From Haematobia irritans (Eukaryota; Arthropoda; Insecta; Diptera; Muscidae), in NCBI RefSeq assembly GCF_050003625.1, contig NC_134398.1:107943822-108007821 (forward strand): a stretch of DNA of 64,000 bases. The letters run 5' to 3'. Below the pieces are notes generated by a model. The model was not told the origin of the DNA. It searched no databases and saw nothing but the letters and a program-made list of their open reading frames with translations. Made by a program: the position numbers and the translations under genes. Below are positions 1 to 11,200 of the stretch, in pieces; within the stretch, counting starts at the first letter, position 1; every line of letters begins with the position of its first letter.

Positions 1-315
1 TATCAACTAAACCTGCATAATATTAAATGTTACTCCAATTTCAAATTTAGATGTATTGTCTGATCGAACTTAGACCTACACATAGCTCTTACATAAATAT
101 ATTGCCCGATTTCATAAATTTGGCTACATTATCCACACTAATTGTGCCGATTTCCTATTTTGTTAATAATAAACTCAATATTAGTGACCTACTAACTCTG
201 TAGTGCAATGGTTAGTATACCCACATTGCATACAAAGGGTCGTGGGTTAAAACCCATTTCTACCAAACACCAAAAACGTTTTTCAGCTGTGGATATCCTC
301 ACCTAAGCTTCTCTA

Positions 316-739
316 CACTAACAGAAAAAAATCGCGTTCACAAGAAATCAAAACGATTTCGTCCACGGGCGTTCACGATTTCATGAACAGCAATCGTTTT
401 TCTTTGGCCATGTAAAGTCTTAAAATAATCTTTAGACATTGTTATGGCAGCTCTGCCGTTGGTGCAATGTGCTAAGGCGACTGTTAATGTGTATCGTATA
501 GGCAACGCAGGTTCGAGTCACGGTAGCGGGGATCTTTTTTTAATTTTGTTTACAAATTCGTAACCATTACGTTTTCAGATCATGAACGCTGGTTGTTGTT
601 TTGACAACGTATGGTATCATTTTTGCGTTGTCAGATTGACCCCATCTGTTCTCAGTTTGACAACACATGTGTGTGATTCACTTTCATGAACGGGTCGTTT
701 CGAAATGACCACGCCGTCCATGATTTTTTTCTATGGGTA
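316..739. mobile_element. MITE with ~20-bp imperfect terminal repeats and TA duplication
   Basis: The two ends, read inward and including the TA, are CTACACTAACAGAAAAAAAT and CTATACCCATAGAAAAAAAT. They match at about 16 positions. TA flanks both sides (314-315 and 740-741), as expected for Tc1/mariner-type MITEs. Removing the insert restores a continuous SINE body (..AAGCTTCTCTA / GGTGGTTTCATTGCAATG..). No transposase frame is present. Superfamily assignment rests only on the TA and is tentative. Confidence 0.5.
440..530 (+). repeat. tRNA-like segment (SINE head), not a functional tRNA
   Basis: It shows GTTGGTGCAATGTGCTAAGGCG followed about 45 bp later by a good B box, GGTTCGAGTCA. The spacing suggests a class II (Ser/Leu-like) tRNA ancestor. 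The acceptor ends do not pair convincingly. A related segment lies on the minus strand at 4948-5037 and shares the GGTGCARTGTGCTAAGGCGA block, so this is a repeat family. Confidence 0.45.
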
Positions 740-892
740 TAGGTGGTTTCATTGCAATGTGGAACGTCATTCGGACTCGGCTTTCGTCACTGAGCTTACC
801 ATAGAATCTGGCAGCACTCAGTGATAAGAGGGAAGTTCTAATGAGCCTGATATATCGAGCTGTATCGACCTAACCTAACTCTGTAGGTGTAC

Positions 893-925
893 AACCAAGT
901 ATAGTTCCTAATACTATACTTGGTT
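893..925. repeat. Short perfect hairpin, 12-bp arms
   Basis: AACCAAGTATAG (893-904) and CTATACTTGGTT (914-925) are perfect reverse complements around a 9-base loop. No function is evident. It lies in the old E1-type remnant. Confidence 0.6.
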
Positions 926-1065
926 TAGATTGTGATGAAATTACAATAAACAAGTACTCCTTAATTTTCATAATGTTATCCCACAAATGCTTATGTTTAC
1001 TAATTCAGTAGGTGTGGTTTCGGGTGTGATATAGTCGGCCCCGCTCGACTTTCTACTTTACTCAC

Positions 1066-1531
1066 TTGTTATTTTATTATTTTCGGTATAACTATGTTTT
1101 TTCCATTTAAAGTCTACAAAAAATTGATAATGCACACAATTTTCAAAACTTTCCAAAAATAACATCGATTGAAGTAAAAAAATTAAACGGCGGTGATGAA
1201 ATTTTTATTATTTTTTACATGTTTATTGATTTTTTATTATTTTGTGAGATTTAATTAAATCGAAAACTGACGATGTTAGTCGAAATATTGGAAAAACAAA
1301 TTTTATGATTAATCAAAACCAAATTATTTTTTAAAGAACCTTAAGCCGAAATAAGAAGTAAATAAACAAAACTATATAATTTTATTCTGCTTTTACATAT
1401 TCAGTTTTGATTTTAGCGGCTAAGCTCGAACTTAGAAACTCAGAAAATCTCGCATTTGGTTTTCTTATATGCGTTTTTTTTTCTTATAGACAAATATTGC
1501 ATATAAGAAAAAAAGTTTCTTATATTCATAT
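1066..1531. other. AT-rich intergenic sequence, nothing recognised
   Basis: Degenerate AT-rich sequence between the old E1 end and the hAT-type element. A 61-codon open frame at 1407-1592 runs into the neighbouring element, has no recognisable motif and is not believed. Confidence 0.5.
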
Positions 1532-2224
1532 TAGGGCAGTCACACGGGATAAATCCCGGGATTTTTATTTTGAATCCAAATTGACAAATTGAGTTAATAA
1601 TCATTTATGGTACACCTTGAGTAAGAATTTATTATACGAGAGGTATACTATACAGCACAATTTCATCAAAAATCGAAGTAAACGATAAGGCCCTTCAAAT
1701 AATGAGTTCATGTGAAATGGAATTCGTGCACATAAAATAAAATTAAATAAAATAAAATAAAAAGCAATTATAAGATGGCCATCGAAAATATGACAAGATT
1801 GCGTTTAATTAAATTTGGATGCCATGATATTTTTACCTAAATCGATGAATTAAAAAAGGATTATCACAAGTATACGAAAACACGGCTAATCTAATCTAAT
1901 CCTTAAAATAGTTTGCTGAGTAGGATAGCGATATAGAATGCCTTTTTTTATTAATTTTGTCATAATATTGTTGTGTTTCTTTTCTTCACAATATTGAGTT
2001 GGACTAAGTGTTTCTTAAGTATGATAGCAATTTAAAAAGCAATTTAATATACTCTTATCTTCTTTTGTTTTTGTTAATAAAATTTAATGAAACTAACTGG
2101 TTTAATGTACAAAAATTTTTTGGCGCTGTAGATTGTTATTAATTAAAATATTTAAAGAATCCCGAAATTTTTTTCAATCCCGAATCCTGAGATTTTTAGA
2201 AATCAATCCCGAATGACGGCCCTA
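1532..2224. mobile_element. hAT-type non-autonomous element with 8-bp target duplication
   Basis: ATTCATAT occurs immediately outside both ends (1524-1531 and 2225-2232). The termini are TAGGGCAGTCACACGGGAT on the left and, read inward, TAGGGCCGTCATTCGGGAT on the right, matching at 16 of 19 positions. An 8-bp duplication with short terminal repeats starting YAGGG is characteristic of the hAT superfamily. The 693-bp interior is AT-rich with no transposase frame. It also has subterminal repeats of a CGGGATT motif, common in hAT MITEs. Confidence 0.7.
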
Positions 2225-2232
2225 ATTCATAT

Positions 2233-2336
2233 ACATTTATAAAAGAAATACAATTTTGACAAAACTTTCTATAGTAATAAAATTTTGACAAAATTTTCTA
2301 TAGAAATAAAATATTGGCAAAATGTCCTATAGAAAT
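2233..2336. repeat. ~30-bp AT-rich minisatellite, left part
   Basis: About three degenerate copies of a unit containing TTTTGACAAAATTTTCTATA and AGAAATAAA. The array continues at 3105-4137 beyond the non-LTR insertion. Confidence 0.8.
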
Positions 2337-2347
2337 AAAACTTGGAA

Positions 2348-3093
2348 GGTTAGGTTAGGTTAGGTTAAAGTGGCAGCCCGATTAAGATTCAGGCTCACTT
2401 AGACTATTCAGTCCATTGTGATACCACATTAACTAAAAGTACCTATAGCATATGGGCACTTCTAGTTTTAACCGTTGAACCTTCTCGATTATTTTCTTCT
2501 GTTGAACCAACCAGATTGTTCCAAAAACATTAGCAGACTGCTTAAGTTAACGTTTTCCAGGTCCGCCAGTAATCTGAAGCTATATGCCCCTAAAATTTGC
2601 TTACGCCTTACACAAAATGCAGGACACTCACACAAGAGGTGTTTTATTGATTCCTTTTCCTCCACATCATGACAGCTCATACAATAGTCATTATACTTCG
2701 CATCAATAGTTTTTGCAAAATCGCCTATCAGGCAGCGACCCGTTATAGCAGATATCAGGAGTGATACCTGGCGTCTCGAGAACACTAGCATATCTAGTGT
2801 GCGGTTTAAGTTTAAATGGGGCCATATTTGCTTGGTGTCGTTACAACCCTTACAATTCTCCCATCGAACATTTGCCATCATAACAGCCTTCTCACGCAGC
2901 ATGAGCTTGCAGGTAGCTAGGGGCATACCAACAAATTCTAGTTCCCCTGGAATATGTAAGGTAGTCCCTAGCCTTGCCAACTCATCGGCTTCGCAGTTCC
3001 CCGGTATGTTCCTATGGCCAGGCACCCATATTAGGTGAATATTGTGCTGCTCAGCCATCTCATTGAGAGATTTTCGGCAGTCGATGGCCGTTT
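2348..3093 (-). mobile_element. 5'-truncated non-LTR retrotransposon (LINE) with 11-bp target duplication
   Basis: The direct repeat AAAACTTGGAA flanks it (2337-2347 and 3094-3104). The 3' end on the minus strand finishes in a (CCTAA)n-like tail, seen on the plus strand as repeated TTAGG at 2349-2366. The element keeps only the end of the last ORF (RNase H and a Cys-rich tail) plus about 140 bp of 3' UTR, so it was 5'-truncated on insertion into the minisatellite. Terminal RNase H after the RT fits I-group or LOA-type non-LTR elements; the exact clade is not resolved. Confidence 0.85.
2489..3093 (-). pseudogene. RNase H domain fragment of a non-LTR retrotransposon polyprotein
   Basis: The frame is open from the truncation point at about 3093 to a stop at 2489. 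The methionine at 3058 is internal, since in-frame codons continue upstream of it. About 15 residues downstream lies the RNase HI C-terminal signature WVPGHRNIPGNCEADELA, with the catalytic His and the last Asp 10 residues apart as in the family. The first three acidic residues of RNase HI are missing, so it cannot be active. A C-x2-C ... H-x2-C-x-C cluster near residues 135-155 is the zinc-knuckle-like tail common in these polyproteins. In the full element this domain would degrade the RNA strand during target-primed reverse transcription. Confidence 0.88.
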
Positions 3094-3104
3094 AAAACTT
3101 GGAA

Positions 3105-4137
3105 AAAAATTATAGAAATAACATTTTGACAAAGTTTTATATAGAAATAAATTTTTGACAAAACTTTCTATAGTATTACAATTTTGACATTTTCTATAGA
3201 AATAAAAATTTGACAAAACTTTCTATAGTAGTAAAATTTTGACAAAATTTTCTATAGAAATAAAATATTGACAAAATTTCCTATAGAAATAAAACTTGGA
3301 CAAAATTTCTCATAGAAATAAAATTTGGAAAAACAAATTGTAATAGAAATAAAATTTTGACAAAATTTTCTATATAAATAACATTTTGACAAAATTTTCT
3401 ATAGAAATACAATTTTGACAAAATTTTCTGTAGAAATATAATTTTGACAAAGTTTTCTATAGAAATAAAATTTTGACAAAACTTTCTATAGTAATAAAAT
3501 TTTGATAAAATTTTCTATAGAAATAAAATCTTGACAACATTTTCTGTAGAAATAAAATTTTGACAAAATTTTCTATAGAAATAAAATTTTGACAAAGTTT
3601 TCTATAGAAATAAAATTTTGAAAAAAAAATTTCTTATGGAAATAAAACTTGGACAAAATTTCTTATAGAAATAAAACTTGGACAAAATTTCTTATAGAAA
3701 GAAAACTTGGAAAAAAAATTTATAGAAATAAAATTTTGACAAAATTTTCTATATAAATAACATTTTGACAAAATTTTCTATAGAAATAAAATTTTGACAA
3801 AAATTTCTATAGAAATAAAATTTTGACAAAACTTTCTATAGTAATAAAATTTTGATAAAATATTCTATAGAAATACAATATTGACAAAATTTCCTATAGA
3901 AATAAAACTTGGACAAAATTTTCTATGGAAATAAAACTTGAAAAAAAATTTATAGAAATAAAATTTTGACAAAATTTTCTATATAAATAACATTTTGACA
4001 AAATTTTCTATAGAAATAAAATTTTGACAAAGTTTTCTATGGAAATAAAATTTTGACAACTTTCTATAGTATAAAATTTTTAAAAAATTTTCTATAGTAA
4101 AAAATTTTGACATAATTTTCTATAGAAATAAAGTTTT
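3105..4137. repeat. ~30-bp AT-rich minisatellite, main block
   Basis: About 35 degenerate tandem copies of a unit built from ATTTTGACAAAATTTTCTAT and AGAAATAA, with subtypes such as AAACTTGGAC and one-sided indels. It runs directly into the INE-1-like element at 4138. The same order (minisatellite, then element) recurs at 60251-60440, so the minisatellite looks like an internal part of that element family. Confidence 0.85.
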
Positions 4138-4812
4138 GGTAGATTATTTTTAGCGATATGGACCAATTTTTGTGTGATTGGCCATCGGCTATATATAACT
4201 AAACACCGATAAGGACCAATTTTTGCATAGCTGTTAGCGGCCATATACTAACACAATGTACCAAATTTCAAACGAATTGTGCTCCTCCAAGAGTTTCCGG
4301 ATGTCAAATCTGGGAATCGATCTATATGGCGGCTATATGTAATTGTGGACCGGATGTATTTTGATCCTTCAAGAGGTTCTGGAGATCAAATCTGAGGGTC
4401 GGTTTATATGGGGGCTATATATAATATGGACCGATATAGACCAATTTTTGCATGGTTTTTAACACCACGTACCAAATTCCAAACTAATCGGTTGATTTTT
4501 GCTCCTCCTAGGCTCCGGAGGTCAAATCTGGGGATTCGTTTATATGGGGGCTATACGTAAAAGTGGTCCGATATGGCCATTTTCAATACCATCCGACCTA
4601 CATCAATAACAACTACTTGTGAAAAGTTTCAAGACGATAGCTTGTTTCGTTCGGAAGTCAGCGTGATTTCAACAGACGGACGGGCATTCTTTGATCGACT
4701 CAGAATTTCACCACAACCCAGAATATATATACTTTATGGGGTCTTAGAGCAATATTTCGATGTGTTACCAACGGAATGACAAAGTTAATACACCCTATGG
4801 TGGAGGATATAA
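4138..4812 (+). mobile_element. INE-1-like element (E2 type)
   Basis: Internal relaxed repeats carry GATATGGACCAATTTTTG and GGGGGCTATA. The tail has GACTCAGAATTTCACCACAA, ATATATACTTTATGGGGTCT, then CACCCTATGGTGGAGGATATAAAAA. The tail order (ACGGACGG run, ATCGACTC, TATATACTTTATGG, terminal hairpin with GGRTATAA) parallels drosophilid INE-1/DINE-1 elements, which are non-autonomous Helentron derivatives. It has no coding capacity. A 68-codon frame at 4573-4779 is only a translation of the tail. Confidence 0.68.
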
Positions 4813-5674
<862 letters not shown>

Positions 5675-5806
5675 ATGTTGTTTTGAAATTTCCTTTGCAG
5701 GCGCAACCAGGTGCCACAGGAAAAATAATTATTTAAATAGAAAATGCCGGTTTAGGCTTTCCAAACTGAATGATCGACTTTATTGAAAATTGTTCATCTT
5801 TTATAG

Positions 5807-6436
5807 TCAAATAACGGTATTTATAATTTCAAATTCTTTTTTCAACATTATCCTTAAAAATAAACAACAATCCTTAAACATAACATATGATCTAAACTTA
5901 TAACTAAACAGCTGATAAAAAAATACAATTATTCTCAAACTACTTAACAGCTGATTCATACATATAATACCGCTTACACCCTTCATAAAAACATTTAACG
6001 CCATATTTTCATTTGCCTTGTAAATGGCATCCTTAGTGTCCTGAGTCGGATTTGATAAATTTCCTATTTCAAACCTGCTGAGCTCATCACTAAGTTCCGA
6101 AATTTTCTCCCTAAATGATGTCATGCTAGAATTACCCTGTTTCGTATTTCCTAACTCTGTTAAAATTTGTTGTATTGACCTAGGATTAGGGTAAGCGTCT
6201 TCTAATGCTTTTTTCAAACCCGCTAACGTAGTCGGTATATTAGATCGGCCTAAAGTGCTCCTTACTTGAGCCGTAAGTTTGAAATTGTAGACGTACTTAA
6301 CAAATATTTCCTTATCTTCATCTCGTAGTAGGTCATGCAGCAATTCTGACTGCGCAATAAAATCCTCCAAATAGTTGAACGAGCCCTTAAATACTTGTAG
6401 GTTTTTACTCACCATCGATATATCAAACTGAGTCAT
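5807..6436 (-). pseudogene. Gag-like fragment of an LTR retrotransposon
   Basis: A 209-codon frame. Roughly residues 15-150 look like the capsid-type Gag region of Ty3/gypsy-like elements. The pattern is FKGSFNYLEDFI, an acidic DLLRDEDKEIF segment, then STLGRSNIPTTLAGLKKALE with YPNPRS, then TELGNTKQGNSSMTSFREKI. After about residue 160 the sequence turns hydrophobic and loses the family pattern, suggesting decay or a junction. No zinc knuckle, protease or reverse transcriptase follows and no LTR pair was found. A short frame at 6423-6572 overlaps its start in another phase. In life Gag would package the element's RNA. Family placement is by pattern only. Confidence 0.6.
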
Positions 6437-6572
6437 AGTTGGTAAATTCTATATCCTTGATACCTTTTATTTTAACTTGTTCAATTAGTAATTCAACTTC
6501 CTCCTTAAAATCAAAAAACCTTACTTTTAACTCAGCTAATTCTTTACAATCAAAAACAGTATCTTCAAACAT
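6423..6572 (-). pseudogene. Short acidic frame overlapping the Gag-like start
   Basis: 49 codons, Glu/Lys-rich (ELAELKVRFFDFKEEVELLI), ending 14 bp inside the Gag-like frame in a different phase. It could be the N-terminal part of the same Gag separated by a frameshift, or a chance frame. No motif identifies it. Confidence 0.3.
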
Positions 6573-6639
6573 CTATTGTTATTTTTGGGCTTTTAAGGTC
6601 AGGTATTTTAATGCGAATAAAAGATTAATTTATTCCATT

Positions 6640-6685
6640 TTTGTCATACAACGTTTCGCTGGGCGATTCCAGCTTCTTCAGGGAT
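6640..6685 (-). other. Hammerhead-ribozyme-like motif (candidate)
   Basis: On the minus strand, CTGAAGA (6675-6681) fits the CUGANGA box. It is followed by GCTGG..CCAGC, which can form stem II, then GAAAC, then a two-pair AC/GT stem III ending at a possible GUA cleavage triplet. Minimal stem III hammerheads are known from Penelope-like elements and retrozymes. Against it, one extra A separates the first box from stem II, and I see no convincing stem I. Confidence 0.25.
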
Positions 6686-6699
6686 GGTATTTTTATTGA

Positions 6700-7242
6700 A
6701 TCTGGCAATTTTATTATATAACAATTTTTATTTTTAATTTTACATTATTATATCAACTGGTTAGTAAAAGGAAATACATTTACATTTAATCTTTCGTCAG
6801 GTTATTTTCTATTGCACTTATAAAGTTTTCTTATTCGCTAACATATGATATGAGACAAACACAAAACTTTATATAATTGCTGAAAATAATTAGATTTAAA
6901 ACTAAATATCACAGAGCTTTCCTATTATCTAGATCACAGTTCAATATCGACTAAACTAAAGCTATTGTATAAATTGCGTTATATAATCTTCTTTTCTATT
7001 TATTGCACTATGTATTTGTTGTTGGATGCGTAAAGATTCCAATTTAAATCTTTTATTTACATTTTTCTCCCTATCTATCAGTATCATTCACCGTATCCTG
7101 CAAAGTCTTTAATCTTTCTAATTTAGTTTCTTTATAATTTGCAGCAAACAATTTTTTTTTACTTTTCTTTAAATTGGATTTCAATAATTCGAATTCCTTT
7201 ATATACTCTTGTAACTTTTCCATTAAACCAATTTTTCTTCTC
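6700..7242. other. AT-rich intergenic, nothing recognised
   Basis: Low-complexity AT-rich sequence, probably retroelement remnant continuing from the Gag-like fragment. No repeat termini, RNA gene or believable frame seen. Confidence 0.45.
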
Positions 7243-7475
7243 TATATCGGTCCATAATTATATATGGCGCCCATATAAACCGATCCCCATATTTGGGTTG
7301 CGGAGCCTCAAAGAGAAGCAAATTTCATCCGATCCGCCTGAAATTTGGTACATGATATTGGTATATGGTCTCTAACAATCATGCAAAAATTGGTCCACAT
7401 CGGTTCATAATTATATATAGCCCCCATATAAACCGATCCCCAGATTTGGCTTGCGAAGTCTCCAAGAGAAAAGAA
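7243..7475 (-). mobile_element. Fragment of INE-1-like element (E2 internal units)
   Basis: About one and a half of the ~152-bp internal units seen at 60.6-61.9 kb, in reverse orientation. Markers are ATATCGGTCCATAATTATAT, CATATAAACCGATCCCCA and ATGCAAAAATTGGTCCACAT. No element ends are present. Confidence 0.75.
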
Positions 7476-8271
7476 GCTGACCAATGAAAAATGAGTGGCT
7501 TATCGACAAGAAAAAGTTTCCAGGCAAGAAAAAGTTTCCAGAAACATTACAAGTGCAAGCTATAAAAATTGTTAAAAGCAACAAATTGTTGAAATCAACA
7601 ACTTCTGGATGTAAATGTGCATCACATCGTCAGTTTAATTCATATGCTATTATCAGTTTAAAATGGATATTTTGTGAATTCCTTCTGCTGGAAATCAATT
7701 CTAACACGCGGTCCAGTACGTTCCTAATTTCAAATTGCCCGCATGTTAATAAATGTTAATGCTGTTTTATGACACCAAAAGGAAGGAAATCGAATTATCA
7801 ATGCAAAAGTGTTTACTAATAATGTTTAAGATATTTAAAGTTTTGTTATTTGTTTTTTTGTTCTTATTTGTTGATATGTTTAATAAGATTATTATTTATC
7901 AATTGGTATTGTAGTGTATTATGTAGTGTAGTGTATTATTATATATTTTATTTTGATGAAAATTAATAAATTATACAAAATTCATAGAATTTTGGCTTTG
8001 ACTTTCAATTTGAAGTGGGGATATCATTCATACAAATTTAGGTTGAAGTGTATTTGCAACGATGTTAATTAGAATTTGACTCGCATCGAAAATTGACACT
8101 TGAGATATTATTGCTAATGTGTTGAATTTCACTGTTGAGGGTAATGTCTGTTTTTTGTTGAGAACGCGATTTTCTCAACAATTTCTCAACTTGAATATTA
8201 CCCTAATCCTTTGAAAAAATGTTTGAAAAATTGTTGAAATTTAGCATTTTTCAAACGTTTGTGTTTATTGG
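7476..8271. other. Intergenic, no gene; small hairpin only
   Basis: No recognisable element. Bases 8159-8181 can form a hairpin (GTTGAGAA..TTCTCAAC), flanked by GAGGGTAAT and ATTACCC about 70 bp apart. This could be a small decayed MITE, but I cannot define its ends. The 91-codon frame at 7484-7759 has no motif. Confidence 0.4.
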
Positions 8272-11200
8272 GATGTGTCTCTTTAGGGCGGTTCAGACAT
8301 CTTGCGGCCGTATACAACAAAACGACAAACGATTCATTGTCCATGCTAAACTTGCGCTGTGTGGGTTGATAACCCGAATGAAAATTGTAATTTTCATTCG
8401 GGTTATCAACCCACAATTTTCATGCGGGTTATCAACCCACACAGCGCAAGTTTAGCATGTACAATGAATCGTTTGTCGTTTTGTTGTATACGGCCGCACG
8501 ATGTCTGAACCGCCCTAAAGAGACACATATATCTTATTAGTCAAAGTCGTTGTTAGGCGCAATTATAAAGAAAAATAAAACAAAAAAAGTCCATCTTGCG
8601 GCCGTATACAACAAAGCGACAAACGATTCATTGTCCATGCTAAACTTGCGCTGTGGGGGTTGATAACCCGAATGAAAAATGTGGGTTGATAACCCGAATG
8701 AAAATTACAATTTTCATTCGGGTTATCAAAAAAAAAATTACAATTTTCATTCGGGTTATCAACCCACACAGCGCAAGTTTAGCATGGACAATGAATCGTT
8801 TGTCGTTTTGTTGTATACGGCCACAAGATGTCTGAACCGCCCTAAAGAGACACATATATCTTATTTTCATTCGGGTTATCAACCCACATTTTTCATTCGG
8901 GTTATCAACCCACACAGCGCAAGTTCAGCACGGACAACGAATCGTTTGTCGCTTTGTTGTATACGGCCGCAAGATGGACTTTTTTTGTTTTATTTTTTCT
9001 TTATAATTGCGCCTAACAACGAATTTGACTTATAAGATATATATGTCTCTTTAGCGCGGTTCAGACCACTTGCGGCCGTATACGACAAAGCGACAAACGA
9101 TTCATTGTCCGTGCTAAACTTGCGCTGTGTGGGTTGAGAACCCGAATGAAAATTGTAATTTTCAATCGGGTTGTCAAATTCTAATAAAAATAAAAAAATC
9201 TAATAATAAAATTTTCAATTGGCTCTGATTCACCAAAACCTGAGATGGACTTTTTTTGTTTTTTTTTTTTTTTATAATTGCGCCTAACAACGACTTTCAC
9301 TAATAAGATATATGTGTCTCTTTAGGGCGGTTCAAACATCTTGCGGCCGTATACAACAAAACGACAAACGATTCATTGTCCATGCTAAACTTGCGCTGTG
9401 TGGGTTGATAACCCGCATGAAAATTGTGGGTTGATAACCCGAATGAAATTTACAATTTTCATTCGGCTTATCAAGCCATACAGCGCAAGTTTAGCATGGA
9501 CAATGAATCGTTTGTCGTTTTGTTGTATACGGCCGCAAGATGTCTGAACCGCTCTAAAGAGACACATATATCTTATTAGTCAAAGTCGTTGTTAGGCGCA
9601 ATTATAAAGAAAAATAAAACAAAAAAAAGTCCATCTTGCGGCCGTATACAACAAAGCGACAAACGATTCATTGTCCATGCTAAACTTGCGCTGTGTGGGT
9701 TGATAACCCGAATGAAAAATGTGGGTTGATAACCCGAATGAAAATTACAATTTTCATTCGGGTTATCAAAAAAAAATTACAATTTTCATTCGGGTTATCA
9801 ACCCACACAGCGCAAGTTTAGCACGGACAATGAATCGTTTGTCGCTTTGTCGTATACGGCCGCAATGAAAATTGTAATTTTCAATCGGGTTGTCAACCCA
9901 CATTTTTCATTCGGGTTATCAACCCACACAGCGCAAGTTTAGCATGGACAATGAATCGTTTGTCGCTTTGTTGTATACGGCCGCAAGATGGACTTTGTTT
10001 GTTTTATTTTTCTTTATAATTGCGCCTAACAACGACTTTGACTAATAAGATATATGTGTCTCTTTAGGGCGGTTCAGACATCTTGCGGCCGTATACAACA
10101 AAACGACAAACGATTCATTGTCCATGCTAAACTTGCGCTGTGTGGGTTGATAACCCGAATGAAAATTGTAATTTTCATTCGGGTTATCAACCCACAATTT
10201 TCATGCGGGTTATCAACCCACATTTTTCATTCGGGTTATCAACCCACACAGCGCAAGTTTAGCATGGACAATGAATCGTTTGTCGTTTTGTTGTATACGG
10301 CCGCAATATGTCTGAACCGCTCTAAAGAGACACATATATCTTATTAGTCAAAGTCGTTGTTAGGCGCAATTATAAAGAAAAATAAAACAAAAAAAGTCCA
10401 TCTTGCGGCCGTATACAACAAAGCGACAAACGATTCATTGTCCATGCTAAACTTGCGCTGTGTGGGTTGATAACCCGAATGAAAAATGTGGGTTGATAAC
10501 CCGAATGAAAATTACAATTTTCATTCGGGTTATCAAGAAAAAATTACAATTTTCATTCGGGTTATCAACCCACACAGCGCAAGTTAAGCACGGACAATGA
10601 ATCGTTTGTCGCTTTGTCGTATACGGCCGCAATGAAAATTGTAATTTTCAATCGGGTTGTCAACCCACATTTTTCATTCGGGTTATCAACCCACACAGCG
10701 GAAGTTTAGCATGGACAATGAATCGTTTGTCGCTTTGTTATATACGGCCGCAAGATGGACTTTTTTTGTTTTATTTTTCTTTATAATTGCGCCTAACAAC
10801 GACTTTGACTAATAAGATATATGTGTATCTTTAGGGCGGTTCAGACATCTTGCGGCCGTATACAACAAAACGACAAACGATTCATTGCCCATGCTAAACT
10901 TGCGCTGTATGGCTTGATAAGCCGAATGAAAATTGTAAATTTCATTCGGGTTATCAACCCACAATTTTCATGCGGGTTATCAACCCACACAGCGCAAGTT
11001 TAGCATGGACAATGAATCGTTTGTCGTTTTGTTGTATACGGCCGCAAGATGTCTGAACCGCCCTAAAGAGACACATATATCTTATTTTCATTCGGGTTAT
11101 CAACCCACATTTTTCATTCGGGTTATCAACCCACACAGCGCAAGTTCAGCACGGACAACGAATCGTTTGTCGCTTTGTTGTATACGGCCGCAAGATGCAA

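Larger units (their letters stand above)
192..886 (+). mobile_element. tRNA-derived SINE with 12-bp target duplication
   Basis: The direct repeat CTAACTCTGTAG occurs at 192-203 and 875-886, as expected of a target-site duplication. Inside it, a tRNA-like head has an A-box-like TAGTGCAATGGTTAG and a B-box-like GTGGGTTAAAACCC. The body contains TTCGGACTCGGCT and GGCAGCACTCAGTGATAAG, motifs I recognise from dipteran SINEs. The tail TGAGCCTGA..ATCGAGCTG..CCTAACCTAA resembles the 3' end of the non-LTR element at 2348-3093. A MITE (316-739) interrupts the body. Part of the 12-bp match (CTAA) could come from the CCTAA tail, so the true duplication may be shorter. Confidence 0.72.
1..1065 (-). mobile_element. 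Old, degenerate INE-1-like (E1-type) element, interrupted
   Basis: Bases 70-125 resemble, on the minus strand, the internal unit of the E1 copies further right (AGCTCT..ATATA..GCCCGATTT). Bases 1009-1065 are a diverged version of the E1 end, with ATAGTCGGCCCCGC as the clearest match. The SINE at 192-886 splits the two parts. The left edge lies outside the window. It is much more diverged than the copies after 24 kb, so it is an older insertion. Placement in the INE-1/DINE-1 (Helentron-derived) group is inferred from the better copies. Confidence 0.5.

Noticed and set aside
196..262. Functional tRNA gene
   Set aside because: Box-like motifs are present, but the acceptor ends do not pair and the sequence is the head of a SINE with target duplication.
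3105..4137. Possible CRISPR-like array (regular ~30-bp units)
   Set aside because: Units are contiguous and degenerate with no unique spacers, the sequence is eukaryotic, and the same block is internal to a mobile element at 60 kb.
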